A DNA stretch of 64,000 nt, taken from positions 248,001 through 312,000 of the forward strand of contig NZ_FNRO01000001.1 in the NCBI RefSeq assembly GCF_900107745.1, in the 5' to 3' direction. This document shows, in pieces, positions 25,801-35,109 of the stretch. Within the stretch, counting starts at the first letter, position 1, and every line of letters begins with the position of its first letter. Both the position numbers and the translations under genes were made by a program. This DNA is from Variovorax sp. YR216. Lineage in GTDB: Bacteria > Pseudomonadota > Gammaproteobacteria > Burkholderiales > Burkholderiaceae_C. The notes beneath the pieces are model-generated. The model saw only the letters and a program-made list of their open reading frames with translations. It was not told the DNA's origin and ran no database searches.

Positions 25801-27206
25801 AGAAGAACGAGAGCAAAAGTCCCTCGTGGATGCCCGCCGCCCTGGACTACATCCAAAAGTGGCTCGACTTCCAGGTCGAACGCTACCGCCAACCCGGCTG
25901 CGCAGTCGCCATCGCCCAAGGCGGCAAGGTGATTGCCGAATTCGGCATCGGCGTCGCGGACATGCGAACCGGCAAGCCGATGACGCCGAGGCATCGCTTT
26001 CGCATCGCGTCGCATTCCAAGACCTTCACGGCCAGCGGCGTGATGTTGCTGCGCGAGCAGGGCAAGCTGGGGCTCGACGATCCCATCGGCCGCTACGTCG
26101 GCGGCCTTCACAAGGACCTGGCGAAGGCACGCATCGGCGAATTGCTGTCGCACGGCGCGGGCGTGGTGCGCGACGGTGCGGATGCCGGCCAGTTCCTCGA
26201 TCGCCGCCCCTATCTGTCGCGCGCCGAGTTGCTCGGCGAGCTTGCGAAAAAGCAGCCGCTCGATGCGGGTGTCCAGCTGAAGTATTCGAACCACGGCTAC
26301 GGCCTGCTCGGCATCCTGATCGAGGAGATCAGCGGAACGGCGTACGCGGACTGGATCACGCGCAACGTGATCGAAGCCGCCGGCCTGAAGGAGACTGCGC
26401 CCGACATGCCGCAATTGCCGAAATCCGCGCCGATGGCCTCCGGCCACACCACGGAGTTTCCGTTCGGTCAGCGGCTGATCGTGCCGGGCGACAACGCCTG
26501 CAACGCGATCGCTCCGGCGGGCGGCTTCGTGTCGACCGCTTCGGATGTGGCGCGCTTCTTTGCGCAGCTTGCGCCCGAGAGCAAGCAGAGCATCCTCTCG
26601 CCAGCCAGCCGGCGCGAGATGATGCACCGCCGCTGGCGCGACGAGTGCAACACCATGGAGTTCCACTACGGCCTCGGCACGATGATGAACGAGCGCGGGC
26701 CGAAGGAGTGGTTCGGCCACACCGGCAGCCTGCAGGGCTTCATCTCGCGCACCGCACGTTTTCCGGCCACGGGCTTCACCATCACCGTGCTCACCAACGC
26801 GATCGACGGCCTGGCGTACGCGTGGGTCGATGGCATCGCGAGCATCCTTTCCGCGTTCAGCATCCACGGCGCGCCGGCCAAGGCACTGCAGGGCTGGAAC
26901 GGCCGCTGGTGGTCGATGTGGGGCACGACCGATCTGGTCGCGATGGGCAAGGTGGTCTGCCAGATCGCACCGGCGATGTTGACGCCATTCGACAGCGCCA
27001 CCACCGAGTTCACGATCACCGGCAAGGACGACGGGATCATCCGCAAGACGTCGGCCTTCAACAGCCCTGGGCAGACCGTCCGCCGCGTGCGCGACGGCAA
27101 GGACCGGGCGACCGAACTCTGGGTCGGCGGCACCAAGCTGCTGCCGAAGGAGACGATGGTGGCGGAGGTCACGGGGCGCTACCGCAAGTCCGGCAAGACG
27201 CGCTGA
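25797..27206 (+). CDS. serine hydrolase, class C beta-lactamase-like
   Basis: A 469-residue penicillin-binding-type serine hydrolase. The nucleophile tetrad SHSK in RIASHSKTFTASGVMLL lies near residue 75, and the YSN of KYSNHGYGLLGILIEEISG near residue 162 is the second catalytic element. KTG-type third motif is replaced by HTGSLQGF near residue 308, as in many esterase/EstB-like members. No signal peptide is visible, so it is probably cytoplasmic and more likely an esterase or D-aminopeptidase than a resistance lactamase. An extra C-terminal domain of about 110 residues follows. Confidence 0.88.
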   Translation: MKKNESKSPSWMPAALDYIQKWLDFQVERYRQPGCAVAIAQGGKVIAEFGIGVADMRTGKPMTPRHRFRIASHSKTFTASGVMLLREQGKLGLDDPIGRYVGGLHKDLAKARIGELLSHGAGVVRDGADAGQFLDRRPYLSRAELLGELAKKQPLDAGVQLKYSNHGYGLLGILIEEISGTAYADWITRNVIEAAGLKETAPDMPQLPKSAPMASGHTTEFPFGQRLIVPGDNACNAIAPAGGFVSTASDVARFFAQLAPESKQSILSPASRREMMHRRWRDECNTMEFHYGLGTMMNERGPKEWFGHTGSLQGFISRTARFPATGFTITVLTNAIDGLAYAWVDGIASILSAFSIHGAPAKALQGWNGRWWSMWGTTDLVAMGKVVCQIAPAMLTPFDSATTEFTITGKDDGIIRKTSAFNSPGQTVRRVRDGKDRATELWVGGTKLLPKETMVAEVTGRYRKSGKTR

Positions 27207-27345
27207 AGATGCCTGCGTAGCGAGCGCCACGCCGCATACTCCCTTCGCGTTAGCGCGCATGGCCGATAGTCAAGGCGCGCACCCCCCTCCAAACTGCGCC
27301 ATCCCAGCCGCCTGCTCGCGTGGGCGCTGACGCAGGAGGGAAAGC

Positions 27346-29874
27346 ATGACCCAGAGTAGCTGGCGCGCGGCAAGTCTCCTGCCGCTTCTCGCTTGCGCCG
27401 TGCTAGCGGCGTGTTCCAAGGGGCCCAAGCCCGGCGAGGTTCTCGACGAAGCCCGGCTGGCCGGACGCGAAGCCAAGTCGTTTCCGCAGGCGGACGAGGA
27501 TTATTTCCACGACATGGACAACGGCATCGCGCTCTCGCCCGACGAGATCCGCGGCCGCAACATGTGGCTGGTCTGGAGCGGCGGCAACGATCGCTTCTGG
27601 AACCTGATGACCGACTACACCTTCGGTGCCTTCGACCTGCTGAAGATCATCAGCTCGCATCCCAGCCAGGGCTATTCGCGCGCCAATCGGTGGAAGTACT
27701 TCGGCCTGGTCAACGAGCCCTGCTTCGAGAACGCCGCTGGGCCCGACAAGAACCGCCGCGGCCTGTGGCTCGATGTGCGCAGCAAGGATTGCGCGCCCGA
27801 CCCCTTCGAGAACGAGAGCAAGTATCCGGGCGTCAAGATCGGATCGCGGGGCCAGCCGCTGGGCGACGGCACCACGCAGCCGGTGGGTTCGTACTACGGC
27901 TATGCGACCGGCATCGCTGGCCTCAGGCTCTTTCCCAATCCGGCCTTCGACGAGAAGGCGGCAAAGGAATGGGATGCCGAGAAGTACTACACCGACCCGA
28001 GCTACTACAACCGCAAGGACCTCGTGCGGCCCTACCGCGTTGGCATGTCGTGCGGCTTCTGCCACCTGGGGCCGAGCCCGGTGAAGCCGCCCGCGGATCC
28101 GAACAGCCCGAAGTTCGAGAACCTCAGTTCGTCGGTGGGCGCGCAGTACATGTGGGTGGACCGGCTCTTCATCCACAACTCGAACAAGCCGGAGGGCCGC
28201 ACCAACTACATGTACCAGCTCGCGCACACCTACCGGCCGGGCACGATGGACACCTCGCTGGTCTCCACCGACATGATCAACAACCCGCGCACCATGAACG
28301 CGGTCTACGAGTTCGGCGCGCGCATGGGCCTGGCCAAGCGGCTCGGCGCCGAGAAACTCGCGGGCGGCGAACTGGACAACAAGCAGTTCAACGACTTCCT
28401 CACCGAAGGGCCGCTGACCGAGTTCTTCTCGAAGGGCGACAGCATCGTGCGCACGCCGCGCGTGCTGAAGGACGGGGCGGATTCGGTCGGGCTCCTGGGT
28501 GCGCTCAATCGCGTGTACCTGAACATCGGCCTCTTCAGCGAGGAATGGCTGCTGCACTTCAACCCCGTGGTCGGCGGCAAGACGATCACGCCGATCCTCA
28601 TCGCATCGGCGCAGAAGAACTCGAGCTACTGGCAGGCCACCGAGATCGGCAACTTCGACACGGCGAAGTTTTTCCTCAAGGCGGCAAAGCCCGACCACCT
28701 CAAGGATGCGCCCGGCGGCGACAAGTACATGGCCGATGCCGCGACGCTGGAGCGCGGCAAGGTCGCCTTCGCCGACACCTGCGCGCGCTGCCATTCGAGC
28801 AAGGCACCGCCCGTGCCCGAATCGCTCGGCCTGACGCCTGCGCGCTGCGCCGGTCCGGGCTACGTCGAATGCTTCAAGCGCTACTGGAACTGGACGCAGA
28901 CCGACGAGTACAAGATGCAGATGCGCAAGATCGTCCAGGCACCGGACTTCCTGGATGGCAACTACCTCTCCACCGACCAGCGCATCCCGGTGACGCTGCT
29001 GCGCACCAATGCGTGCAGCCCGCTCGCGACCAACGCGCTGCGCGGCAACATCTGGGACAACTTCTCGTCGCAGACCTACAAGAACCTGCCCTCGGTGGGC
29101 ACCATCACCATCGTCGATCCCTTCACCGGCGAGCCGAAGCCCTACCAGATGCCGGCGGGCGGGCGCGGCTTCACGCGCGTGCCTTCGTTGATCAGCGTGT
29201 GGTCGACCGCGCCGTTCCTCCTGAACAACACGGTCGGCGAGGCGGATCCCGACAACAACCCCTCCGTCGAAGCGCGGATGAAGGTCTTCGACGCCTCGAT
29301 CGAGCAGATGCTGTGGCCCGAGAAGCGCAAGACCGATCCCGAGCTCGGCGCGAAGGCCGGCGGCATGATCGACCGCACGACCGAGCGCAGCACCGTGACC
29401 GTTCCCGCCGGCTTCGTGCCCGAAGCGGCGCAACCCCTGCAAGGCATGCTGCACCGATGGCTGCCGTGGCTGGTCAAGGACGAGGGCGACATCGTGCTCG
29501 GACCGATCCCCCAGGGCGTGCCGGTGAACCTGCTGGCCAACCTCAAGCTGCGCGCCGAAGCCGACAGCATTGGCGAGAAGGCCAGCCACGTGAAGGATGT
29601 CGGCGAACTGCTCGTCACGCTCAAGCGCACGCTCGCCAATGTGCCGGCAGGCGCGACCGACGAGGAACTGCGCAAGCACTTCGCCGTGGTGCGCGGCCCG
29701 ATGCTGGAGCTGAGCAAGTGCCCCGACTTCGTGGTGAATCGCGGCCACTATTTCGGCACCGCGCAGTTCAACCAGCAGGAGAGCCTGAGCGCCGACGAGA
29801 AATCGTTCGGCCGCGAGCCCGTGCTGAGCGATGACGACAAGCGCGCATTGATCGCCTTCCTCAAGACCTTCTGA
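27346..29874 (+). CDS. di-heme c-type cytochrome lipoprotein, possibly RoxA/cytochrome c peroxidase-like
   Basis: An 842-residue exported protein. The signal peptide ends in the lipobox LAAC near residue 24 (CSKGPKPGEV follows). Two heme-attachment sites are visible: CGFCH at residues 236-240 and CARCH at 479-483, 243 residues apart. A C-terminal segment (RGFTRVPSLISVWSTAPFLLNN) resembles the region after the second heme in di-heme peroxidases and the rubber oxygenase RoxA, where a loop holds the catalytic pocket. So an extracytoplasmic redox enzyme or oxygenase is likely; the substrate is not evident. It is the first of six close genes, with the GMC flavoenzyme 21 bases downstream. No CcoP/NapC-type membrane helices are present. 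Confidence 0.82.
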   Translation: MTQSSWRAASLLPLLACAVLAACSKGPKPGEVLDEARLAGREAKSFPQADEDYFHDMDNGIALSPDEIRGRNMWLVWSGGNDRFWNLMTDYTFGAFDLLKIISSHPSQGYSRANRWKYFGLVNEPCFENAAGPDKNRRGLWLDVRSKDCAPDPFENESKYPGVKIGSRGQPLGDGTTQPVGSYYGYATGIAGLRLFPNPAFDEKAAKEWDAEKYYTDPSYYNRKDLVRPYRVGMSCGFCHLGPSPVKPPADPNSPKFENLSSSVGAQYMWVDRLFIHNSNKPEGRTNYMYQLAHTYRPGTMDTSLVSTDMINNPRTMNAVYEFGARMGLAKRLGAEKLAGGELDNKQFNDFLTEGPLTEFFSKGDSIVRTPRVLKDGADSVGLLGALNRVYLNIGLFSEEWLLHFNPVVGGKTITPILIASAQKNSSYWQATEIGNFDTAKFFLKAAKPDHLKDAPGGDKYMADAATLERGKVAFADTCARCHSSKAPPVPESLGLTPARCAGPGYVECFKRYWNWTQTDEYKMQMRKIVQAPDFLDGNYLSTDQRIPVTLLRTNACSPLATNALRGNIWDNFSSQTYKNLPSVGTITIVDPFTGEPKPYQMPAGGRGFTRVPSLISVWSTAPFLLNNTVGEADPDNNPSVEARMKVFDASIEQMLWPEKRKTDPELGAKAGGMIDRTTERSTVTVPAGFVPEAAQPLQGMLHRWLPWLVKDEGDIVLGPIPQGVPVNLLANLKLRAEADSIGEKASHVKDVGELLVTLKRTLANVPAGATDEELRKHFAVVRGPMLELSKCPDFVVNRGHYFGTAQFNQQESLSADEKSFGREPVLSDDDKRALIAFLKTF

Positions 29875-29895
29875 CCGCGACACCGACCGCGCCTC

Positions 29896-31767
29896 ATGCA
29901 TGGACCCGACCCGACCGAGTGGGACTACGTCGTCGTCGGATCGGGGGCGGGCGGCGGCACGCTGGCGGCGCGGCTCGCCGAGGCGGGCATGCGCGTGTTC
30001 CTGATCGAAGCTGGCGGCGATCCACGCACGGGCGACAACCGCCTGCCGGACGACTACGACGTGCCGGCCTTCCATGCCTTCGCCTGCGAGAACCCGGCGA
30101 TGAGCTGGAACTTCCACGTGCGCCACTACGCCGACGAGGCGCAGCAGGCCAGGGACTGGAAGTACGCGCCGGGGCAGGGCGTGTTCTATCCGCGTGCGGC
30201 AGGCCTTGGTGGCTGCACCGCGCACAACGCGATGATCTTCATGCTGCCGCATGCCTCGGATTGGGATCACATCGCGCAGCTCACCGGCGACCTCTCCTGG
30301 CGCGCCACCCACATGCGACGCTATGCGCAGCGGGTGGAGGACTGCCGGCACCGCCCGGTGTGGCGGGCGCTGCGACATCTCGGGCTCGATCCGACCGGGC
30401 ACGGATGGCACGGCTGGCTGCGCACCGAAAAAGCCGTCCCGCTGACCGTGCTCGGCGACGACGGGCTGGTGCGCGTGCTGCGCGACACCGCGCGCACCTT
30501 CACGAGCAGCCTGCCCACGCCCATGCTCAGCACGCTGCGCTGGTTGCGCGGCGGCATGGGCGACCCGAATGCGCGGCGCGCGACGGGCAAGAGCTTCGAG
30601 GGCATCTGCTACACGCCGCTGGCGACGTCGGAGCACCGGCGCGTGGGGGTGCGAGAGCGACTGATCGACGTCGCACAGCGGCATCCTGACCGCCTGCACA
30701 TCGAAATGAATGCGCTTGCCACGCGGCTGCTCTTCGATTCCGATGGCGGCGTCAGCGGGGTCGAGTACCGCAAGGGCGAAAGGCTCTACCGCGCCCACGA
30801 ATACCCGAGCGAGTCGAACGGCGACCTGCATGAGGTCCGGGCGCAGCGCGAAGTCGTGCTGTGCGGCGGCGCCTTCAACACGCCGCAATTGCTCATGCTC
30901 TCCGGCATCGGCCCGGCGGATCATCTTGCAGCGCTCGGCATTCCGGTGCGCGTCGACCTTCCGGGCGTCGGGCGCAATCTGCAGGATCGGTACGAGGTGG
31001 CGGTCACCCATCGCATGCGCGCGCCGTGGGAAGTGCTCGAAGGTGCGCGCTTCGATCGCGACGACACGTTGTGGCGTCATTGGAACGATGGCGAATCGGG
31101 CATGTACGCATCGAACGGCGCGGCGCTCGGCGTGGTGCAGCGGTCGCAGGCGGCACAGCAACACGACCAGGCGCCGGACCTGTTCTGCATGGCATTGCTG
31201 GCCCGATTCGAGGGCTACTTCCACGGCTTCTCGAAATGGATCAGCGAGTATCAGGACCGCCTCACTTGGGCCGTGCTCAAGGCCCACACGCGCAATCGCG
31301 CCGGCACGGTGCGCCTGCGTTCGGCGGACCCGCGCGACATGCCCGAGATCGACTTCCGCTACTTCGATGAACACAGCGACCCGGCTGGCGAAGACCTTCA
31401 GGCGGTGGTCGAGGCGATTCGCTTCGTGCGCCGCATGACGGTGCCGCTGATCAAGAGCGGATGGATCGCCGAAGAGATCGCACCCGGGCCCGATGCGCAG
31501 AGCGACGAGGCGCTGGCCGCCTATGTGCGCGACACCGCATGGGGCCATCACGCCTCGTGCTCGTGCCCCATCGGCGCGGAGGAAGAGGGCGGGGTCCTCG
31601 ACAGCACCTTCAGGGTGCACGGCGTGAAGCGGCTGCGCGTGGTCGATGCCTCGGTGTTCCCGCGCATCCCCGGGTTCTTCGTTGTCGCTGCGGTCTACAT
31701 GATCGCGGAGAAGGCGGCCGACGTGCTCCTGCAGGAAGCGGGCCGCACACGTCTTTCGGCAAATTGA
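29896..31767 (+). CDS. GMC family oxidoreductase
   Basis: A 623-residue flavoprotein of the glucose-methanol-choline family. The FAD fold starts at residue 11 with VVVGSGAGGGTLAARLAEAG and the acidic EAGGD near residue 39; AAGLGGCTAHNAMIFM near residue 101 and GGAFNTPQLLMLSGIGPADHL near residue 322 are GMC signature regions. The C-terminal domain has His-His in WGHHASCSCPIG and ends VVDASVFPRIPGFFVVAAVYMIAEKAAD, lacking the usual Asn/His of the second active-site position. It oxidises an alcohol, giving H2O2 or feeding electrons to the neighbouring cytochrome. No signal peptide is visible, so cytoplasmic. Confidence 0.92.
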   Translation: MHGPDPTEWDYVVVGSGAGGGTLAARLAEAGMRVFLIEAGGDPRTGDNRLPDDYDVPAFHAFACENPAMSWNFHVRHYADEAQQARDWKYAPGQGVFYPRAAGLGGCTAHNAMIFMLPHASDWDHIAQLTGDLSWRATHMRRYAQRVEDCRHRPVWRALRHLGLDPTGHGWHGWLRTEKAVPLTVLGDDGLVRVLRDTARTFTSSLPTPMLSTLRWLRGGMGDPNARRATGKSFEGICYTPLATSEHRRVGVRERLIDVAQRHPDRLHIEMNALATRLLFDSDGGVSGVEYRKGERLYRAHEYPSESNGDLHEVRAQREVVLCGGAFNTPQLLMLSGIGPADHLAALGIPVRVDLPGVGRNLQDRYEVAVTHRMRAPWEVLEGARFDRDDTLWRHWNDGESGMYASNGAALGVVQRSQAAQQHDQAPDLFCMALLARFEGYFHGFSKWISEYQDRLTWAVLKAHTRNRAGTVRLRSADPRDMPEIDFRYFDEHSDPAGEDLQAVVEAIRFVRRMTVPLIKSGWIAEEIAPGPDAQSDEALAAYVRDTAWGHHASCSCPIGAEEEGGVLDSTFRVHGVKRLRVVDASVFPRIPGFFVVAAVYMIAEKAADVLLQEAGRTRLSAN

Positions 31768-31828
31768 CGACCCCCAACGATCGGCAGACACTTTCTGAGC
31801 AAAGGGGCTTCCCCCGAGGAGAAGGCGT

Positions 31829-32260
31829 ATGGCATATGACGTGCAGCAGTTGCTGGACATGTCGCAGCAGCAACTCGACGACCTGTTCCGCGCAAGCCCT
31901 GCCGGCGACATCCCCAACGGCGAGGCCGAGGGCACCGCGATCATCGCGCCCGGTACGCACTACACGGAATCGATCGCGAAGATCATCAACTTCTTCGGCT
32001 GGCAGGGCAAAGTGTTCGATGCCGAGAAGGGCGTGCTGAAGAACAAGATCACGCCCTTCGGTGTCGAGGCCATCGTCGCCAAGGTCGGCAAGGGCGAGAG
32101 CTGGCTCGACGGCAAGGAGTGCATCGTGCTCGACTACTCCGCCACTTCGCTGGTCGCGCACTGGATCCGCGACGAGATCCGCCTCATTTCGCCCAACTTC
32201 TACCTGGGCAAAGTGTATTGGGGCAAGGAACGGCTGATCGACTTCTGCCTCAAGTTCTGA
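31829..32260 (+). CDS. 143-residue protein of unknown function in the oxidative cluster
   Basis: A 143-residue soluble protein that I do not recognise. It opens MAYDVQQLLDMSQQQLDDLF, an amphipathic helix, and continues with GTAIIAPGTHYTESIAKIINFFGWQGKVF, suggesting an alpha/beta fold; the end (EIRLISPNFYLGKVYWGKERLIDFCLKF) is well structured with aromatic residues. No cysteine motif, signal peptide or helix for membrane insertion. AGGAGAAGGCGT precedes the ATG. Lies 61 bases after the GMC gene and seven before the membrane protein gene. Confidence 0.78.
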   Translation: MAYDVQQLLDMSQQQLDDLFRASPAGDIPNGEAEGTAIIAPGTHYTESIAKIINFFGWQGKVFDAEKGVLKNKITPFGVEAIVAKVGKGESWLDGKECIVLDYSATSLVAHWIRDEIRLISPNFYLGKVYWGKERLIDFCLKF

Positions 32261-32267
32261 TGATGCG

Positions 32268-33563
32268 GTGACGCCTCAATCCCACTTCATGGTGTTGGCA
32301 GCCATCGTGCCGGACCGGGAGTCCGACTTGCGCGCGTTGCTGGACACGATGAACCTGCTGCCGGGCATGGCGGATCCCGCGAATGCGCTCGTGCCCTTCG
32401 GCGCGTTCGAGCGCCTGCACTTCGCGCGCTTCGCAGTGCTCCCGGACGCCACCGGTTCCGACTTCGAGGTCTTCGATCTGCCGAGACTGCAGGTGCCGGT
32501 CTATCTCACCTTCCTCGGCGAATGCGACGGGCCGGCAGAAGCTCAGCTCGCGGAGTTCGCGGACGAGGCAGGAGAAGGGTTGCGGCGGATCTTCTCCCAC
32601 TGTCAGGGCTTCGATGCGGGCGCCGATCTGCTCGCCTGGCTCAAGGCCCACCAGACGCCCACGTCGGCCGGCTATGTGAACTGGATCGGTCGCACCGTCA
32701 GGCAGATCCGCGAGAACAGCGCACTGCAGAGAGCGCTGTCTTCGCAGGTGCCGCGCGACGGGACCGCTGCAGACGATCCGCAAGGCGCACGGCACGCATT
32801 GATGGCCTTCGTGCAGGACGAGCAGCTCGAAGGCCGCCTGCTGCTGACATCCGCGGAGCGCACGCCGTTCGAATGGCAGGTCCGCAATTTCATTCACGCG
32901 GTTGGCATTCCGTTGATCGGCCTGATCCTGCTGCCGCTGATCATCGTGCTCGCGCCGTTCGCCATCGTGCTGTTGCGGCGCCACGAGAAAAGCGATCCCG
33001 AGTTCTGTCCGCGCCCCGAGCGGGCCGCGGTGCGGGAGATGCAGCAGCTCGAAGACCACGATCTCACCAACAGCTTCACCGCACTGGGACCGGTCAAGCC
33101 CGGATGGTTCCGTCGCCGGCTGACGCAGCTCCTGCTGCTGCTCATCGACTACGCGGCCCGCCATGTCTTCGGGCGCGGGCACCTTGCGCGCGTGCAGACG
33201 ATCCACTTCGCGCGCTGGGTCTTCCTCGACGACAAGGCGCGGGTGCTGTTCGCGAGCAACTACGACGGCAGCCACGAGAGCTACATGGACGACTTCATCA
33301 ACAAGGCCGCGTGGGGCCTGAACCTGATCTTCAGCAACGGCTTCGGCTGGCCCCGCACCGACTGGCTGATCAAGGGCGGGGCGCGCCACGAGTTGCGCTT
33401 CAAGTACTACCAGCGCCGCCACCAGCTCCCCACGCAGGTCTGGTACAAGGCCTACCCCGGCCTCACCCTCACGGATCTGAACCGCAACCAGCGCATCCGC
33501 GAAGGCTTCGAGATGGCATCGATGAGCGACGAACAGGTGCTCGCATGGCTGAGGTTGCTATGA
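32268..33563 (+). CDS. membrane protein with duplicated ferredoxin-like half-domains, unknown function
   Basis: A 431-residue protein with one strong membrane stretch at about residues 207-236 (VGIPLIGLILLPLIIVLAPF). I do not recognise a named family. The parts before and after the helix look like copies of one unit: HFARF near residue 51 with DG..E..L..F...A..GLRRIFS ending near 111, and HFARW near residue 313 with DGSHESYMDDF...AWGLNLIFS ending near 357. The start is the GTG at 32268 seven bases past the previous stop; ATG at 32289 is an alternative. Its position beside a DyP peroxidase, itself built of ferredoxin-like units, may mean a shared fold. Confidence 0.78.
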   Translation: MTPQSHFMVLAAIVPDRESDLRALLDTMNLLPGMADPANALVPFGAFERLHFARFAVLPDATGSDFEVFDLPRLQVPVYLTFLGECDGPAEAQLAEFADEAGEGLRRIFSHCQGFDAGADLLAWLKAHQTPTSAGYVNWIGRTVRQIRENSALQRALSSQVPRDGTAADDPQGARHALMAFVQDEQLEGRLLLTSAERTPFEWQVRNFIHAVGIPLIGLILLPLIIVLAPFAIVLLRRHEKSDPEFCPRPERAAVREMQQLEDHDLTNSFTALGPVKPGWFRRRLTQLLLLLIDYAARHVFGRGHLARVQTIHFARWVFLDDKARVLFASNYDGSHESYMDDFINKAAWGLNLIFSNGFGWPRTDWLIKGGARHELRFKYYQRRHQLPTQVWYKAYPGLTLTDLNRNQRIREGFEMASMSDEQVLAWLRLL

Positions 33564-33622
33564 GCCGCCCGGCCGCCCGAAGGCGAATCCCGAAGCGCCT
33601 CCGCGCGAGGGTTGTTCCATGA
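33560..33622 (+). repeat. intercistronic bridge repeat, copy 2
   Basis: Between the 431-residue protein gene and the DyP gene, starting ATGAGCCGCCCGGCCGCC at the upstream stop and ending CCATGA at the DyP start. Reads as a 20-codon frame from ATGA to ATGA and carries GCGCGAGGGT as Shine-Dalgarno-like part. Related to the copies at 16241 and 44678. Confidence 0.7.
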
Positions 33623-35109
33623 ACGCGCGACCGGTCGACTACGAAGACATCCAGGGCATCGTGCGCTTCGGCTACAAGCGCATGACGCAGGCCGTCTTCC
33701 TGTTGCTGCGCGTGACGAATGCCGATGCCGCACGCACCTGGCTTGCGAACGCGCGCGTCACCAGCGCCATGACGCAGGAGCCGCCGCCCACGACCGCGCT
33801 GCAGATCGCCTTCACCAGCGGCGGCCTGCGCGCGCTCGGTGTGGCCGAGCACATCATCGAAGGCTTCTCGAGCGAATTCATCGTCGGCATGAGCAGCGAC
33901 CCGGCGCGAGCGCGACGGCTGGGCGATCTCGGGTCGAGCGACCCGGCGCAGTGGCAGTGGGGCGGGGCGCCGGACGCGATCCCGCATGTGATGGTGATGC
34001 TCTACGCCGAGCCCGGCGGCCTCGAAGACTGGGGCATGGAGGCAATGGCGGGCGCGGAAGAGGGCTTCGTGCAGCTCGCCGGCCTCACCACGTCCGACAT
34101 GGACGGCGTCGAGCCCTTCGGCTTCGTGGATGGAATCTCCGAGCCCGCGCTCGACTGGCAGCGCGAGCGTCCGGCGCGCGACATCGAGCGCGAGGACTAC
34201 ACCAACCTCTCGTGCCTTGGCGAGTACCTGCTCGGCTATCCGAACGAATACGGTGGCTACACCGACCGGCCGCTGCTCGATCCGCAGCGCGATCCCGATG
34301 CGCTGCTTTCGTCCGCGGAAGATGCGCCCGAGAAGGCCGATTTCGGCCGCAACGGCAGCTACCTCGTGCTGCGGCAACTCGAGCAGGATGTCTCGGGCTT
34401 CTGGCGCTTCATCGATGCACAGGTGCAGGGCGACCCGGCGGACCGCAAGCGGCTCGCCGAAGCGATGGTCGGCCGCACGATGGACGGCGAGCCGCTCATG
34501 GGCCGCACCAACGAGGCGATCGACGGCGAGGACAACCCGCGCAACACCTTCACCTACCGCGACGACGACGCGGGCCTGCGCTGCCCGATCGGTGCGCACA
34601 TCCGCCGCAGCAATCCACGCAATGTCGATCTTCCGGCGGGGCCGCCAGGATTCATCTCATGGGCCAGGCGAACGCTGGGCTTCGATGCCAGCGCGCTCGC
34701 GGACGACCTCGTGGCATCGACGCGTTTCCACCGGCTTCTGCGGCGCGGACGTGAATACGGGCCGGGCGTCTCCTTGACCGAGGCCCTTGCAGGGCAGGTG
34801 CCGCAAGAGGGCACCGGCCTGCACTTCATCTGCCTCGGCGCGAACATCGCGCGCCAGTTCGAGTTCGTCCAGTCGGCATGGCTCTCGGGCATCCGGTTCA
34901 ACGGATCACCCGACGAAAGCGATCCACTGATCGGCAACCACCTTCCGCGTGCCGACGGTACGCGGACCGACTGCTTCTCGATGCCGCTGGCCAACGGACC
35001 CGCGCAGCGGGTGTGCGGCCTGCCGCAGTTCGTGACAGTGCTCGGCGGGGCGTACTTCTTCCTGCCCGGGCTTCGCGCGCTGCGCTACATCGCGAAGGGA
35101 GAGCCATGA
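33619..35109 (+). CDS. DyP-type (dye-decolorizing) heme peroxidase
   Basis: A 496-residue DyP-family peroxidase. The distal motif GFVDG places the catalytic Asp at residue 171; the proximal His candidate is 327 in CPIGAHIRRSNPR; a distal Arg lies in RFHRLLRRGREYG. Length and the insertion-rich middle fit the larger (C/D, or V-type) subgroup. There is no Tat or Sec signal and no encapsulin targeting tail that I can identify, so it is probably cytoplasmic. Uses H2O2, possibly formed by the GMC enzyme encoded upstream, to oxidise phenolic, porphyrin or dye-like substrates. Stop overlaps the catalase-like gene start. Confidence 0.94.
   Translation: MNARPVDYEDIQGIVRFGYKRMTQAVFLLLRVTNADAARTWLANARVTSAMTQEPPPTTALQIAFTSGGLRALGVAEHIIEGFSSEFIVGMSSDPARARRLGDLGSSDPAQWQWGGAPDAIPHVMVMLYAEPGGLEDWGMEAMAGAEEGFVQLAGLTTSDMDGVEPFGFVDGISEPALDWQRERPARDIEREDYTNLSCLGEYLLGYPNEYGGYTDRPLLDPQRDPDALLSSAEDAPEKADFGRNGSYLVLRQLEQDVSGFWRFIDAQVQGDPADRKRLAEAMVGRTMDGEPLMGRTNEAIDGEDNPRNTFTYRDDDAGLRCPIGAHIRRSNPRNVDLPAGPPGFISWARRTLGFDASALADDLVASTRFHRLLRRGREYGPGVSLTEALAGQVPQEGTGLHFICLGANIARQFEFVQSAWLSGIRFNGSPDESDPLIGNHLPRADGTRTDCFSMPLANGPAQRVCGLPQFVTVLGGAYFFLPGLRALRYIAKGEP

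Noticed and set aside
25797..27206. Calling the serine hydrolase an antibiotic-resistance class C beta-lactamase
   Set aside because: It lacks a signal peptide and has HTGS in place of KTG with an extra C-terminal domain; esterase or peptidase function is at least as likely.
27403..31944. A 1,513-codon open frame on the minus strand opposite the cytochrome and GMC genes
   Set aside because: The plus strand has heme and FAD motifs in the same region; the antisense frame is rich in Arg, His and Ala with no domain and is a by-product of GC-rich codon use.
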